DNA of 64,000 nt from Collinsella aerofaciens (GCF_015548375.1 NZ_JADMWW010000009.1:25780-89779), one strand, 5' to 3'; positions 43,379-53,517 are shown, counted from the stretch's first letter. Notes: generated from the sequence alone by a model not told the origin. Made by a program: numbers and translations.

Positions 43379-44527
43379 ATGGCCAAGAATTCAGGTCCCG
43401 TACGTACCGTTCATGCTCGCACGACGGGTAAAGAGCGCGATGAGATGATCGCCACCACCAAGGCCGAGATCGAGAAGAAATTCGGCCAGGGTTCCATCAT
43501 GAGGTACGGCGACGGTGGTCCCGAGCTCGAGGTCGAGGCCATTCCCACGGGCGCCCTGGCCCTCGATGCCGCGCTGGGTATCGGCGGCGTGCCGCGCGGC
43601 CGTATCGTCGAGATTTACGGTCCTGAGTCCTCCGGTAAGACGACGCTTTCGCTCGAGATCCTGGCCGAGGCCCAGGCAATGGGTGGCGTTGTGGCATTTA
43701 TCGATGCCGAGCATGCGCTCGATCCCACGTATGCCGCGCGCATCGGCGTGGATATCGACGAGGTGCTCATTTCCCAGCCCGATACGGGCGAGCAGGCGCT
43801 CGAGATTGTTGACATGCTCGTGCGTTCCGGCGCCATCGATGCCATCGTCGTCGACTCCGTCGCCGCGCTGACCCCGCGTGCCGAAATCGAGGGAGAAATC
43901 GGCGATACTACGGTCGGTCTTCAGGCTCGCCTGATGAGCCAGGCGCTCCGCAAGCTCGCCGGCTCGCTGTCCAAGTCCAACACGACGTGCATCTTCATTA
44001 ACCAGCTGCGTGAGAAGATCGGCGTCATGTTCGGCAACCCCGAGACTACGACGGGCGGCCGCGCCCTTAAGTTCTTCTCTTCGGTGCGTATCGACATTCG
44101 CCGTATCGACAGCATTAAGCTTAAGGACGAGGTTATCGGTAACCGCGTGCGCGCCAAGGTCGTTAAGAACAAGGTGGCAGCTCCGTTCCGTTCTGCTGAG
44201 TTCGACATCATGTACGGTACGGGTATCTCTAAGGAGGGCTCGATTCTGGACATGGCTGTCGAGTGCGGCATCTGCAAGAAGATGGGCTCCTGGTTTGCCT
44301 ATGGCGAGGACAAGCTCGGCAACGGTCGCGAGGCCGCCAAGGCGTTCCTGCGCGAACACCCCGATTGCGCTGACGAGATTGAGCATAAGGTCCGCCTTGC
44401 CTGCGGACTTGAGTTTGATGACGATGCTCCGTCCGAGGTCGAGCTGACCGATCAGCCTGCGCCTGAGGAGTCTGACGAGCTTTACGCCATCGATGGTTCC
44501 GCCATGCTCGATGATGACGACGAGTAG
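43379..44527 (+). CDS. recA: Recombinase RecA
   Basis: Strand exchange and LexA self-cleavage cofactor. 382 residues; P-loop [16 protein letters not shown]-like [19 protein letters not shown], and loop 2 [14 protein letters not shown]. Acidic tail (SAMLDDDDE). ATG 43379 is chosen because AGAGGAGGG precedes it. Followed by recX after 11 nt. Confidence 0.98.
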   Translation: MAKNSGPVRTVHARTTGKERDEMIATTKAEIEKKFGQGSIMRYGDGGPELEVEAIPTGALALDAALGIGGVPRGRIVEIYGPESSGKTTLSLEILAEAQAMGGVVAFIDAEHALDPTYAARIGVDIDEVLISQPDTGEQALEIVDMLVRSGAIDAIVVDSVAALTPRAEIEGEIGDTTVGLQARLMSQALRKLAGSLSKSNTTCIFINQLREKIGVMFGNPETTTGGRALKFFSSVRIDIRRIDSIKLKDEVIGNRVRAKVVKNKVAAPFRSAEFDIMYGTGISKEGSILDMAVECGICKKMGSWFAYGEDKLGNGREAAKAFLREHPDCADEIEHKVRLACGLEFDDDAPSEVELTDQPAPEESDELYAIDGSAMLDDDDE

Positions 44528-44538
44528 CGGTTACGCTC

Positions 44539-45231
44539 ATGTCGTATACGGTGACCGAGGCCACGGTCGTCTTTCCCGACAAGAAGGCGGCCTCCTCGTT
44601 CTCGAGCGGGTATGCGTCCAAAAAGCCTTGCGCACATATCGATTGTGAGCTTGAGGGCGGTTTTGAGCGGTCCATTTGGATTCCCGTGCGGGTCGCGCGG
44701 CTGTATGTCAAAAACCGCCCCGATCTTCCCTGTGATTGGGACAACTTTCGTGAGGCGGTGCAGCTCATCGAGCGTAAATGTGCACTTACCATGGTGACCG
44801 AGATGTTATCGCGCCGCGACCATGCGACGGGTGAGGTCCGTGACAAGCTGGCTCGCTACGGCTTTCACCAGCCTGCGATCGATTTCGCCGTCGAGCGCGC
44901 CACCGAGTATCGTTTTTTAGACGAGAGCCGCTTTTGCTCGTACTTTATCGAGGAGCGCAAGCGGCGCGGTTGGGGACAGCGCAAAATCGAGACCGAGCTC
45001 AAGCGCCGTCATGTCGTGCTCGATGACATTCCCGGTTATCCCGAGGATTATTTTGCCGTCGAAGACGATTTGGCGCGTGCGTCAGCCCTGCTCGCCAAGC
45101 GGCGTGTTCCAGAGACGCGCGCATTCGAAAAACTGGTTCGGTTTTTGATGGGCAAGGGCTTCTCGTATCACGTCGCCGCCGATGCCGTTAAGGCACGTCT
45201 CGATGCCGAACGCGAGGAATGTGCGGTTTAG
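44539..45231 (+). CDS. recX: RecX-family RecA modulator
   Basis: 230 residues, somewhat long because of an N-terminal extension. Three-helix repeats are seen: MLSRRDHATGEVRDKLARYGF, SRFCSYFIEERKRRGWGQRKI, and FEKLVRFLMGKGFSY. RecX inhibits or tunes RecA filaments. Directly downstream of recA, which is the usual position. Confidence 0.88.
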   Translation: MSYTVTEATVVFPDKKAASSFSSGYASKKPCAHIDCELEGGFERSIWIPVRVARLYVKNRPDLPCDWDNFREAVQLIERKCALTMVTEMLSRRDHATGEVRDKLARYGFHQPAIDFAVERATEYRFLDESRFCSYFIEERKRRGWGQRKIETELKRRHVVLDDIPGYPEDYFAVEDDLARASALLAKRRVPETRAFEKLVRFLMGKGFSYHVAADAVKARLDAEREECAV

Positions 45232-45245
45232 GCGTATGCGTTTTG

Positions 45246-45292
45246 TGGCCCTGCCGTTCACCGTGTTTTAGCCGCCGTGCCGGGGCCATTTA
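45246..45292 (+). terminator. Weak terminator after recX
   Basis: TGGCCC (45246-45251) pairs with GGGCCA (45283-45288) followed by TTTATTT; the stem is short and the loop long. Confidence 0.35.
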
Positions 45293-45293
45293 T

Positions 45294-45322
45294 TTGACAG
45301 TTGTTGTGGTTCAACGTACGAT
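45294..45322 (+). promoter_or_regulatory. rny promoter
   Basis: TTGACA (45294-45299), 17-bp spacer, TACGAT (45317-45322). The leader that follows (about 160 nt) contains GCGAGCCGT/ACGGTTCGC (45428-45452) before TTTG, a possible weak attenuator. Confidence 0.75.
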
Positions 45323-45488
45323 AAACACTGTCATTTGCTTTGTGATATGTGCTCATCTGTGATGAGTTTGTTTATATGTTTATCTGTATCCGACCCGCAT
45401 AAGCTGCGCCCATATTACTCAAATGTCGCGAGCCGTTCGTAAGGACGGTTCGCTTTGTTGTGTAACGAATCCATAAAAAGGAGTGAGC

Positions 45489-47039
45489 ATGCCTATCATC
45501 GCAGCGCTCGTTGGCATCGTTTTGGGTGCCATCGCCGCCATTGCCTACATGCGCACCGCCAAGCAGGGTAGTCTTCACGAGGCCGACGAAAAGATCCAGT
45601 CGGCACACGCACAGGCTGAGTCCCTGATCGGTGATGCTAAGCGTCAGGCCGAGACCCTCAAAAAAGAGGCTCTGCTCGAGGCTAAAGAGGAGATCATCAA
45701 GAACAAGCAGGCCGCCGAGGCCGAGGACAAGCAGCGTAAGAGCGAGATTCGTACGCTCGAGAACCGCGTGATGCAGCGCGAGGAATCCCTCGATCGCCGC
45801 AACGACGCTCTCGACAAGCGCGAGCATCAGCTGTCCAGTCAGGCCGGTCAGGTCGAGAAGCGCTCCCGTGAGCTCGAGGAGCTCTGCGCAAAGCAGACCT
45901 CCGAGCTCGAGCGTATCGCCGACCTTACCCGCGAGGATGCCCACAAGGAGCTCCTCGATAAGGTTCGCGGCGAGGTCACCCACGAGGCCGCCACGATCAT
46001 TCGCGAGTCCGAGCAGCAGGTTCGCGCCGAGTGCCACAAGACCGCCCAGGAGATTCTTTCCCTGGCGATTCAGCGCTGCGCTGCCGACCACACTGCCGAG
46101 GTCACCGTTACCTCCGTGCACATTCCCTCTGATGACCTCAAGGGCCGTATCATCGGTCGCGAGGGTCGCAACATCCGCACCTTCGAGCAGGTTTCCGGCG
46201 TCAACCTCGTGATCGACGACACGCCCGAGACCGTCGTTCTTTCGAGCTTCGATCCGGTCCGTCGTGAGACCGCCCGTGTTGCTCTGGAGAACCTCATCGC
46301 CGACGGCCGCATTCACCCCGCCCGCATCGAGGAGATGTATCACAAGGCTGCCGACCTGGTTCAGCAGCGCGTGCGCGAGGCTGGCGAGCAGGCTGCCTTC
46401 GATACCGGCATTCACGACCTGCACCCCGAGATCGTCAAGACCCTTGGTGCCCTGCGCTACCGTACCTCGTTTGGTCAGAACGTGCTTCAGCACTCCCTCG
46501 AAGTCTCTGACCTGTGCGGCGTGATGGCTTCCGAGCTTGGCCTGGACGTTGTGACCGCCAAGCGCGCCGGCCTGCTGCACGACCTGGGCAAGGCAATCGA
46601 CCATGACGTCGAGGGGCCGCATGCCGTCATCGGCGCTGAGCTTGCCCGCCGTTATGGCGAGAAGCCCGTTATCGTCCACGCTATCGAGGCTCACCATGCC
46701 GATGTCGACCCCAACACGGTGCTCGATGTCCTGGTGCAGGCCGCCGATGCTGTCTCTGCCTCTCGCCCCGGTGCCCGTCGCGAGTCTGCCGAGAACTACA
46801 TCAAGCGTCTTGAGAAGCTCGAGGAGATCGCCAACTCTCATGACGGCGTCGAGCGTACCTATGCCATGCAGGCCGGTCGCGAGGTCCACGTCATGGTTCA
46901 GCCGGACAAGATCTCCGATGCCCAGTCCACGGTTCTGGCTCACGATATCGCCCATCAGATCGAGGAAGAGATGGAGTATCCCGGTCAGGTGCGCGTCGTC
47001 GTGATTCGCGAGAGCCGCGCTGTCGATATCGCTAAATAA
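45489..47039 (+). CDS. rny: Ribonuclease Y
   Basis: Membrane-anchored endoribonuclease initiating mRNA decay. 516 residues: N-terminal TM (about 2-20), a coiled coil to about 195, KH domain ([16 protein letters not shown]), and HD domain ([21 protein letters not shown]). ATG 45489 is preceded by AAGGAG; a GTG 6 nt earlier is in the ribosome site. Followed 1 nt later by the GHKL ATPase gene. Confidence 0.96.
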   Translation: MPIIAALVGIVLGAIAAIAYMRTAKQGSLHEADEKIQSAHAQAESLIGDAKRQAETLKKEALLEAKEEIIKNKQAAEAEDKQRKSEIRTLENRVMQREESLDRRNDALDKREHQLSSQAGQVEKRSRELEELCAKQTSELERIADLTREDAHKELLDKVRGEVTHEAATIIRESEQQVRAECHKTAQEILSLAIQRCAADHTAEVTVTSVHIPSDDLKGRIIGREGRNIRTFEQVSGVNLVIDDTPETVVLSSFDPVRRETARVALENLIADGRIHPARIEEMYHKAADLVQQRVREAGEQAAFDTGIHDLHPEIVKTLGALRYRTSFGQNVLQHSLEVSDLCGVMASELGLDVVTAKRAGLLHDLGKAIDHDVEGPHAVIGAELARRYGEKPVIVHAIEAHHADVDPNTVLDVLVQAADAVSASRPGARRESAENYIKRLEKLEEIANSHDGVERTYAMQAGREVHVMVQPDKISDAQSTVLAHDIAHQIEEEMEYPGQVRVVVIRESRAVDIAK

Positions 47040-47040
47040 T

Positions 47041-48126
47041 ATGAGCGACGCGAACGAGCTCATCTCATTTATCGCGTCGATGTCGGGGGAGGGCAACCTT
47101 CGCGTCGAGGAGAACCTTGGCGAGGGGTATGTCCGCCTCCGCGTTTCGGAGGCCGAGCGGCGCCAGGCAAAGCACGACATTCAGTATGTCGAGGATATCG
47201 TCATCGAAATGCTCCGTAATGCTCGCGATGCCGGCGCCGACAAGGTCTATCTCGCCACGACCAAGGAAGATGGCGTCCGCACGCTTGTCTTTCTGGATAA
47301 CGGCTCGGGTGTTCCGCAGGATATGCAAGAGCGAATCTTCGATGCTCGCGTTACCTCAAAGCTCGAGAGCATGAAGATGGACCGTTGGGGCGTTCACGGT
47401 CGTGGCATGGCATTGTTTTCGATCAAGCAGAACACCGACGAGGCCCGCGTGGTCACGTCTGGTGTCGATCTTGGCTCAGCCTTTAAGGTGAGCGTTGCGG
47501 CCGACCGCCTCAGCGAGCGTGCCGATCAGTCCAGCTGGCCCCAGGCCGTCAAGGATGAGGACGGACGTTATGTCTGTGCTCGCGGTCCGCATAATATTAT
47601 TCGCGCTGCCTGTGAGTTTGCGCTCGAGGAGTTGCGTGGTTGCGATGTCTATCTTGGTTCTCCGTCTGAGATTGCCGCGACCCTTTATGCTCAGGCGTCA
47701 AGTCGGCTCGATACGTCTCGTCTCCTGTTTATTGATGATGAGAGCGAGCTTCCGGTTGTCGATCGTTTAGGCCTTGCCTCTGATGCCGAGGACTTTATTC
47801 GTATTTGTTCGGGTTTGGGTCTTGAAATGTCCGAGCGCACGGCCCATCGCATTTTGGCAGGGCAGATTAAGCCCGTTCGCGGTGTGACTGCGCGTCTGCT
47901 GCGCGAGCGTGACTCATCCTCGCATGCGCCGGCTCCTGTCGATCTCGCGAAGGATCGTCGTGGGCTGCGTATTGCCAAGGATGACATGGCACAGTTTTCG
48001 CGTGCTGTGGAGCGCGACTTTAATGACCTTGCCGCCCGGTACTATCTCAATCTTTGCGGCGACCCAAAGATCCGTGTTTCGCGTGATCGAATCACCGTGA
48101 CCTTCGATCTTGCCAAAGAGGAATAG
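47041..48126 (+). CDS. GHKL-fold ATPase of unknown function
   Basis: 361 residues. The ATP-binding fold of Hsp90/MutL/histidine kinases is clear: N box VIEMLRNARDAGAD (about 57-70), G1 DNGSGVP, ARVTSK, and G2 WGVHGRGMALFSIKQ (about 117-131). There is no histidine-kinase H box, no MutL C-terminal motif and no TM helix. The C-terminal 170 residues are not recognised; a helical part (AHRILAGQIKPVRGVTARLL) resembles an HTH loosely. It starts with the ATG directly after the rny stop and is followed by spoVS; in Bacillus this position is held by ymdB, a phosphodiesterase of a different fold. Confidence 0.8.
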   Translation: MSDANELISFIASMSGEGNLRVEENLGEGYVRLRVSEAERRQAKHDIQYVEDIVIEMLRNARDAGADKVYLATTKEDGVRTLVFLDNGSGVPQDMQERIFDARVTSKLESMKMDRWGVHGRGMALFSIKQNTDEARVVTSGVDLGSAFKVSVAADRLSERADQSSWPQAVKDEDGRYVCARGPHNIIRAACEFALEELRGCDVYLGSPSEIAATLYAQASSRLDTSRLLFIDDESELPVVDRLGLASDAEDFIRICSGLGLEMSERTAHRILAGQIKPVRGVTARLLRERDSSSHAPAPVDLAKDRRGLRIAKDDMAQFSRAVERDFNDLAARYYLNLCGDPKIRVSRDRITVTFDLAKEE

Positions 48127-48200
48127 TGCCTTTACCGAGTCCACTCGGTACGATAAAGTTATTGCAGTTAAAACGTATTTTTAAACGCAGGAGTTTCTTC

Positions 48201-48518
48201 ATGGATTGCCTGAAGGTATCAAGCAAATCATCGCCCGCGTCCGTTGCCGGCGCCATCGCCGGCATGGTCAAGGATGGTGTACCCGTCAACATCCAGTGTG
48301 TCGGTGCCGGTGCTGTCAACCAGGCCATTAAGGCCGTTGCTATCGCGCGCGGTTTTTTGATTCCAACCGGTTTTGATATTTCCTGCGCGCCTGTGTTCTC
48401 CGACATCCTCATTAACGGGGAGTCGCGCACGGCCATCCGCCTTTCTATCTACGTTCACCAGATCAATCGAGCTGCTATGGATAACGTCGTCATGGATGAT
48501 GTTAAGCCTGTGGCATAG
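48201..48518 (+). CDS. spoVS: SpoVS-like protein
   Basis: 105 residues, Alba-like small protein. LKVSSKSSPASVAGAIAGM, GAGAVNQAIKAVAIARGFL and NGESRTAIRLSIY match SpoVS along its whole length. Known from Bacillus sporulation, but widespread in non-spore-formers such as Thermus and actinobacteria, so it does not imply sporulation. ATG 48201 with CAGGAG. Confidence 0.93.
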   Translation: MDCLKVSSKSSPASVAGAIAGMVKDGVPVNIQCVGAGAVNQAIKAVAIARGFLIPTGFDISCAPVFSDILINGESRTAIRLSIYVHQINRAAMDNVVMDDVKPVA

Positions 48519-48557
48519 CTTCTGCTTGCCTCGTTTCGCTCCCCATCGTTAGGACTT

Positions 48558-49934
48558 ATGCACATGGACCAGCGTTCCGTACGCGATATTCTTGCCGGTA
48601 AAACCTACTTTATCCGCACCTTTGGCTGTCAGATGAATCAGCACGACTCCGAGCGTGTGAGCGGTCTGCTTGATTCGTATGGCTGCCTCATGGCGCTCGA
48701 TCCCGAGCATGCCGATATCGTTGTCTTCATGACATGCTGTGTGCGTGAGGCCGCCGATACTCGCCTGTACGGTCAGTGCAATTCCTGCAAAAGCCTGCCG
48801 CCTTCGCCTTCGGGCAAGCGTGTGGTTGCCGTGGGCGGCTGCATCGCGCAGCGTGATGGAGAGGGCCTGCTCACCAACGTCGATAACGTCAATGTCATCT
48901 TTGGCACGCATTCCATCGCACATGTGGCCGAGCTCATTGCCGAGGCGTTCCTTGATGGTAAGCGTCATATCCGCACCAATGAGCATGAGGATACGGATGC
49001 CATGAGCATGCCGTGGCATCGCGAGACCCAGTATCACGCCTGGGTGCCCATCATGACAGGCTGCAATAATTTCTGCACCTATTGCATCGTGCCGTACGTG
49101 CGCGGTCGCGAAAAAAGTCGCCCCTTCGAGGAGATTGTCGACGAGGTGACCGGTTTGGTGCGCCAGGGCGTGCGTGAGATTACGCTGCTGGGCCAAAACG
49201 TTAACTCATATGGTCGCGATCTGTTTGGCAAGCCGCGTTTTGCCGATCTGCTGCGTGCCGTGGGCGATACGGGTGTGGAGCGCATCTTCTTTACGTCTTC
49301 GCATCCCAAGGATCTGCTCCCCGAGACCATCGACGCCATGGCCGAGACGTCTGCCGTTATGCCGCAGTTGCACCTAGCCGTCCAGTCAGGTTCGACACGG
49401 ATCCTCAAAGAGATGAATCGCCGTTATACACGCGAGGACTATCTGGGCCTGGTCGATCGCATTCGCAACCGCACGCCCGATATCGCGCTCTCGACCGACA
49501 TTATCGTTGGCTTCCCGGGCGAGACTGAAGAAGACTTTGAGCAGACGCTCTCACTTGCCGAGACGGTCCGCTATGCTCAGGCCTATACCTTCATCTATTC
49601 CAAGCGCGCCGGTACCCCGGCCGCCGAGATTGACGATCCTACGCCGCATGAGGTTATTCTCGAGCGTTTCAACCGCCTGGTTAAGGTTATCGAGACCACG
49701 GCGCACGAGTACAACCAGGGTGAGCTTCATACTGTGGTGCCGGCGCTCATTGAGGGAACGAGTAAAAAGAACGACGCGGTCCTGCTGGGCAAGAGTCCCA
49801 AGAATCAGACCGTGCATGCGCCTATCCCCGAGGGTTACAGCATCGATCAGCTTGTTGGCAAGATCGTTGATGTTGACGTTGACGTTGCCAAGACCTGGTA
49901 TTTGTCCGGCTCCGTTGTGGGCGAGCCGCGCTAA
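48558..49934 (+). CDS. miaB: tRNA-2-methylthio-N6-dimethylallyladenosine synthase MiaB
   Basis: Radical SAM enzyme adding ms2 to i6A37. 458 residues: FGCQMNQHDSERV, then FMTCCVREAAD (the usual Asn of NTC is Met), GGCIAQ; SAM cluster CNNFCTYCIVP; C-terminal TRAM. Its substrate is produced by the next gene, miaA, whose ATG overlaps the stop (TAATG). Confidence 0.95.
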   Translation: MHMDQRSVRDILAGKTYFIRTFGCQMNQHDSERVSGLLDSYGCLMALDPEHADIVVFMTCCVREAADTRLYGQCNSCKSLPPSPSGKRVVAVGGCIAQRDGEGLLTNVDNVNVIFGTHSIAHVAELIAEAFLDGKRHIRTNEHEDTDAMSMPWHRETQYHAWVPIMTGCNNFCTYCIVPYVRGREKSRPFEEIVDEVTGLVRQGVREITLLGQNVNSYGRDLFGKPRFADLLRAVGDTGVERIFFTSSHPKDLLPETIDAMAETSAVMPQLHLAVQSGSTRILKEMNRRYTREDYLGLVDRIRNRTPDIALSTDIIVGFPGETEEDFEQTLSLAETVRYAQAYTFIYSKRAGTPAAEIDDPTPHEVILERFNRLVKVIETTAHEYNQGELHTVVPALIEGTSKKNDAVLLGKSPKNQTVHAPIPEGYSIDQLVGKIVDVDVDVAKTWYLSGSVVGEPR

Positions 49935-50872
49935 TGGTTTCTCCCGGGGCAGGTCTTTCCGCCGTTGCGATCGTCGGTCCGACGGCGGTTGGTAAGAGTG
50001 GTGTTGCCGACCGTTTGGCGGCTCGTCTTTCGTCCGAAGTGCTGTCGTGCGATGCGATGCAAATCTATCGCGGCATGGACATCGGTACCGCAAAGATGGC
50101 GCCCGATGAGTGTACGGCGCCGCTGCGTCTCGTCGACATTGTAGAGCCGGGTGTGGCGTACTCTGCGGCGCTTTATCAGGCTGACGCTCGCGCGCATGTT
50201 GAGCGTTTGCTTGGCGAGGGCCGCCTACCGGTGTTTTGCGGGGGCACAGGCTTGTATCTCAAGGCCGCCCTGGATGAGATGGATTTTCCCTCGGGCGAGC
50301 TTGAGGACGATCGTCGCGCGGGGTATCAGGAACTTGCCGAGCGTATTGGCGAGGAAGAACTGCATGCTCTGCTTGCCGAGCGCGACCCCGAGTCCGCTGC
50401 GGTCATCCACCCCCATAATGTTCGCCGCGTGATTCGCGCTCTCGAAATGCACGATGATGGAGTGTCCTACGCGCAGCAAAAGTCGCAGTTTAGTGTTCCG
50501 CGCGAGCATTATCACGCTCTGTGGTTTGGTCTGACGCGTAATCGCGAGATGCTCTACGAGCGCATTAACCTGCGCGTCGACCTGATGTTTGAGCAGGGCC
50601 TTGTCGATGAGGTTCGCGGTCTTATGGACCAGGGGCTGGCAGATGCCCTGACTTCGATGCAGGCGATTGGCTATAAAGAGATTATCGATGCCTTTAACGG
50701 CGTGATTTCTATGGATGAGGCTCGCGAACTCATCAAGATGCGTTCGCGTCGCTATGCCAAGCGTCAGCTTTCGTGGTTTAAACGCGATGACCGTATCGTG
50801 TGGTTCGATATGGACGAGTTTACGATCGATGAGGTCGTTGAGGACATCCTGCATTGTATTGAGGCTGTCTAA
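49934..50872 (+). CDS. miaA: tRNA dimethylallyltransferase
   Basis: Adds the isopentenyl group to A37. 312 residues, P-loop GPTAVGKS, DAMQIYRGMDIGTAK, CGGTGLYLKA and QAIGYKEI. Start and stop overlap both neighbours by one or more bases, so miaB-miaA-hflX is a tight operon. Confidence 0.96.
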   Translation: MVSPGAGLSAVAIVGPTAVGKSGVADRLAARLSSEVLSCDAMQIYRGMDIGTAKMAPDECTAPLRLVDIVEPGVAYSAALYQADARAHVERLLGEGRLPVFCGGTGLYLKAALDEMDFPSGELEDDRRAGYQELAERIGEEELHALLAERDPESAAVIHPHNVRRVIRALEMHDDGVSYAQQKSQFSVPREHYHALWFGLTRNREMLYERINLRVDLMFEQGLVDEVRGLMDQGLADALTSMQAIGYKEIIDAFNGVISMDEARELIKMRSRRYAKRQLSWFKRDDRIVWFDMDEFTIDEVVEDILHCIEAV

Positions 50873-52161
50873 TGGCTCGTTTTCCTCTTGTTTCCACGGC
50901 ACCCGAGCCCGAGCGTGCCATTTTGGTTGGTGTTGAATGGCGCGACAATGCATGGCCGCTCGATCGATCGCTTGACGAGCTGGAGCGCCTTGCCCATACG
51001 GCTGGTGCCCGGTGCGTGGCGCGCTTGTCTCAGCGTTTGGTAAAGCCGTATCCTAAATCGTTTATCGGTTCCGGTAAGGTTGAAGAGCTGTGCGGCCTGG
51101 TGCATCGCATGGATGCCGATGTTGTTATCTTTGACGACGACCTGACGCCCTCGCAGCAATCCTATTTGGAGAAAGCCGTGGGCGAGCCGGTAAAGATTAT
51201 CGATCGTACGGCACTGATCTTGGATATCTTTGGCCTGCATGCTCAGACGCGTGAGGGACGCCTACAGGTACAGCTGGCACAGCTTCAATATCTGTTGCCT
51301 CGTCTGCGTGGCATGTGGAGCCATCTTGCCAAGGAGCAGACGCGCGGCGGCATCGGTTCGCGCTTTGGCCAGGGTGAAAGCCAGCTCGAGGTTGACCGTC
51401 GCTTGATTCGCAATAAGATTGCCGCGCTTCGTCGTGAGCTTAAGCAGGTTGAACAGCGTCGCGATGTCCAGTCCAAGAGTCGCATTGAGTCACCGGCGTT
51501 TCGCGTCGCGTTAGCCGGTTATACCAATGCCGGTAAATCGACGTTGCTCAATCGCCTGACCGGCTCTACGGTACTTTCGCAGGACAAGCTGTTTGCTACG
51601 CTCGACCCGACGACGCGTTCGTATCACCTGCCCGGCGGTCGCGGCATGACGATCACCGATACCGTCGGCTTTATTCAAAAGCTGCCGCATGGTTTGGTCG
51701 ATGCCTTTAAATCGACGCTGTCCGAGGTGTTGGGTGCCGATCTAATTCTCAAAGTCGTAGATGCGTCTGACGAGGACTATGAGCGACAGCTGGAGGCTGT
51801 CGACCGCGTGCTTGATGAGATCGGCGCTGGAGAGCGTTTAACGCTGACCGTATTCAATAAAATCGATCTTCTCGATAGCGTTGATCGGCTGAGCTTCCGT
51901 CGTCGCTATCCCGAGGCCGTTCTGTTCTCGGCCCAAACGGGCGAGGGGCTCGACGATCTCGTCGATCGCATTGCTCGCGAGGCGGCTGCCACCGATGTGT
52001 TGCTCTCTGCTGATATCCCGTATCGCGAGGGCGCCCTCATCACGCTGGTGCATGAGCAGGGAACCCTTTTGCACGAGGAATATCTCGAGGATGGCGTTCG
52101 TATTGTGGCGAAGCTGCCGGCTCGTATTGCGCCGCGGCTCGAGCGTTATCGCACCGAGTAG
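50872..52161 (+). CDS. hflX: Ribosome-associated GTPase HflX
   Basis: Ribosome-splitting/rescue GTPase. 429 residues: N-terminal HflX domain (LVKPYPKSFIGSGKVEEL; VIFDDDLTPSQQ), coiled segment with GGIGSRFGQGESQLEVDRR, G1 GYTNAGKST, G3 DTVGFIQKLPH, G4 NKID. The last 16 bp overlap a convergent gene. Confidence 0.96.
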   Translation: MARFPLVSTAPEPERAILVGVEWRDNAWPLDRSLDELERLAHTAGARCVARLSQRLVKPYPKSFIGSGKVEELCGLVHRMDADVVIFDDDLTPSQQSYLEKAVGEPVKIIDRTALILDIFGLHAQTREGRLQVQLAQLQYLLPRLRGMWSHLAKEQTRGGIGSRFGQGESQLEVDRRLIRNKIAALRRELKQVEQRRDVQSKSRIESPAFRVALAGYTNAGKSTLLNRLTGSTVLSQDKLFATLDPTTRSYHLPGGRGMTITDTVGFIQKLPHGLVDAFKSTLSEVLGADLILKVVDASDEDYERQLEAVDRVLDEIGAGERLTLTVFNKIDLLDSVDRLSFRRRYPEAVLFSAQTGEGLDDLVDRIAREAAATDVLLSADIPYREGALITLVHEQGTLLHEEYLEDGVRIVAKLPARIAPRLERYRTE

Positions 52162-52850
52162 GCGAGCTCCAAAATGCCCAGTATGATGGGCTGATGCAGC
52201 AGATAAAAGGGGAGTGCGTGACGTCCAAGGCTGGCGAGCGCCGGTAGGGGGTTGGCGTAGGTCCAGCTAGGGACGGTCTTATCGATTCCCTGCGCTATAT
52301 GTGCGGCGAAGTATCCTGCAAGATACATAAAGATAAACGGGATGATGGGGTAGTAATCACCTGAAACAAACCCAGGGCTCGGAAATCCCAGCCACGCCAG
52401 GTAGGGGACAGGGTAGATTGTTTTGGGGATGCTCCAGGTGAGGGCGAACAACACAAGGCATAGGGACATGCCCCATCTCGCCGATATCCTCTTAAGGACG
52501 GGATCGGTCAACGCCACGATGCCGGTACATGCGGCCATGCAGTAGATGATGCCAAAATTAACCGAATCGTCTACTGAGACAAGCGTTGTTACCAACCAGA
52601 CGACGAGTGCTGCTAAGGCGTATTTGGCGGCACGTTTGATATTGTTGCGCGAAAGGGTGCACATCCAACCCGCGATAAACAGAAATACCCAGCTGATGCT
52701 GGCGCGCCAGATGTCTTGAAAGACAGTCTGGGTAAACCAGGGCATATCCCAACCGTACAGGTAGGCGAGATCGTAGCAAGCGTGAAAACCTGCCATTGAA
52801 ATCATCGTAAACCCGCGGACGGTATCAAAGATGGTGATGCGTTTTTGCAT
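52146..52850 (-). CDS. DUF1624 / HGSNAT-like membrane protein
   Basis: 234 residues, about seven TM helices. The N-terminal FDTVRGFTMISMAGFHACYDLAYL, with the conserved R-G and H-x3-D-L, matches the heparan-alpha-glucosaminide N-acetyltransferase catalytic family (acyltransferase-3-like). Likely moves an acetyl group across the membrane onto a sugar; acceptor unknown. Starts one base from the lexA stop and converges on hflX. Confidence 0.8.
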   Translation of the reverse strand: MQKRITIFDTVRGFTMISMAGFHACYDLAYLYGWDMPWFTQTVFQDIWRASISWVFLFIAGWMCTLSRNNIKRAAKYALAALVVWLVTTLVSVDDSVNFGIIYCMAACTGIVALTDPVLKRISARWGMSLCLVLFALTWSIPKTIYPVPYLAWLGFPSPGFVSGDYYPIIPFIFMYLAGYFAAHIAQGIDKTVPSWTYANPLPALASLGRHALPFYLLHQPIILGILELAYSVR

Positions 52851-53494
52851 TACGAGAACCGGCGCATCAAGCCGACGACTTTGCCCAAGATAGCGGGATT
52901 CGTTGCATAGATAGGCTCCATGGTGTCATTCTCTGGCTGCAGGCGTACGCGTCCCTGCTCCTTGTAGAATGTCTTGACGGTCGCTGAACCATCAATCATG
53001 GCCACGACAATTTCGCCGTTCATGGCACTCTTTTGTTCACGGACGATGATGTAATCGCCATTGAAGATGCCGACATTGATCATTGAGCTCCCATGCACCT
53101 CAAGGATAAAGGAACCCTGATCAGTGGCGATTTCGGTCGGGATAGTAAAAGTGTCTTCTATATTCTGGTCGGCCAGAATGGGAATCCCAGCCGCGACGCG
53201 ACCAACGAGCGGTAGCGAGACCGTTCCGCGAGGTGCGGTGGGTTCGTCAGATTTAGAAATTGAGACAGAGGAACCGTCCTCGTTAAAGAGTTCCAGGGCG
53301 CGCGGTTTGGTGGCATCGCGCTTGAGTAGCCCGCGCGCCTCCAGGGCAGATAGATGGGCGTGCACGGTGCTGGGGGAGGAAAGGCCCACGGCAGAAGCCA
53401 TCTCGCGCACGCTGGGCGGATAACCTTTCTCCTGCTGATATTCCTTGATGAAGTCGTAAATTTGCTGCTGACGCTTGGTAATTTTGCGAGCCAT
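52850..53494 (-). CDS. lexA: SOS repressor LexA
   Basis: 214 residues: N-terminal winged helix (TKRQQQIYDFIKEYQQEKGYPPS), cleavage site VGRVAAGIPI (Ala-Gly), catalytic Ser in HGSSM and Lys in ATVKTFYK, so RecA-stimulated self-cleavage is intact. Start at 53494 has GAGAGGA upstream; an in-frame ATG 21 nt earlier lacks one. Its own promoter region carries LexA boxes, implying autorepression. Confidence 0.97.
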   Translation of the reverse strand: MARKITKRQQQIYDFIKEYQQEKGYPPSVREMASAVGLSSPSTVHAHLSALEARGLLKRDATKPRALELFNEDGSSVSISKSDEPTAPRGTVSLPLVGRVAAGIPILADQNIEDTFTIPTEIATDQGSFILEVHGSSMINVGIFNGDYIIVREQKSAMNGEIVVAMIDGSATVKTFYKEQGRVRLQPENDTMEPIYATNPAILGKVVGLMRRFS

Positions 53495-53517
53495 CAGGGC
53501 ATCCTCTCTACCCATGT

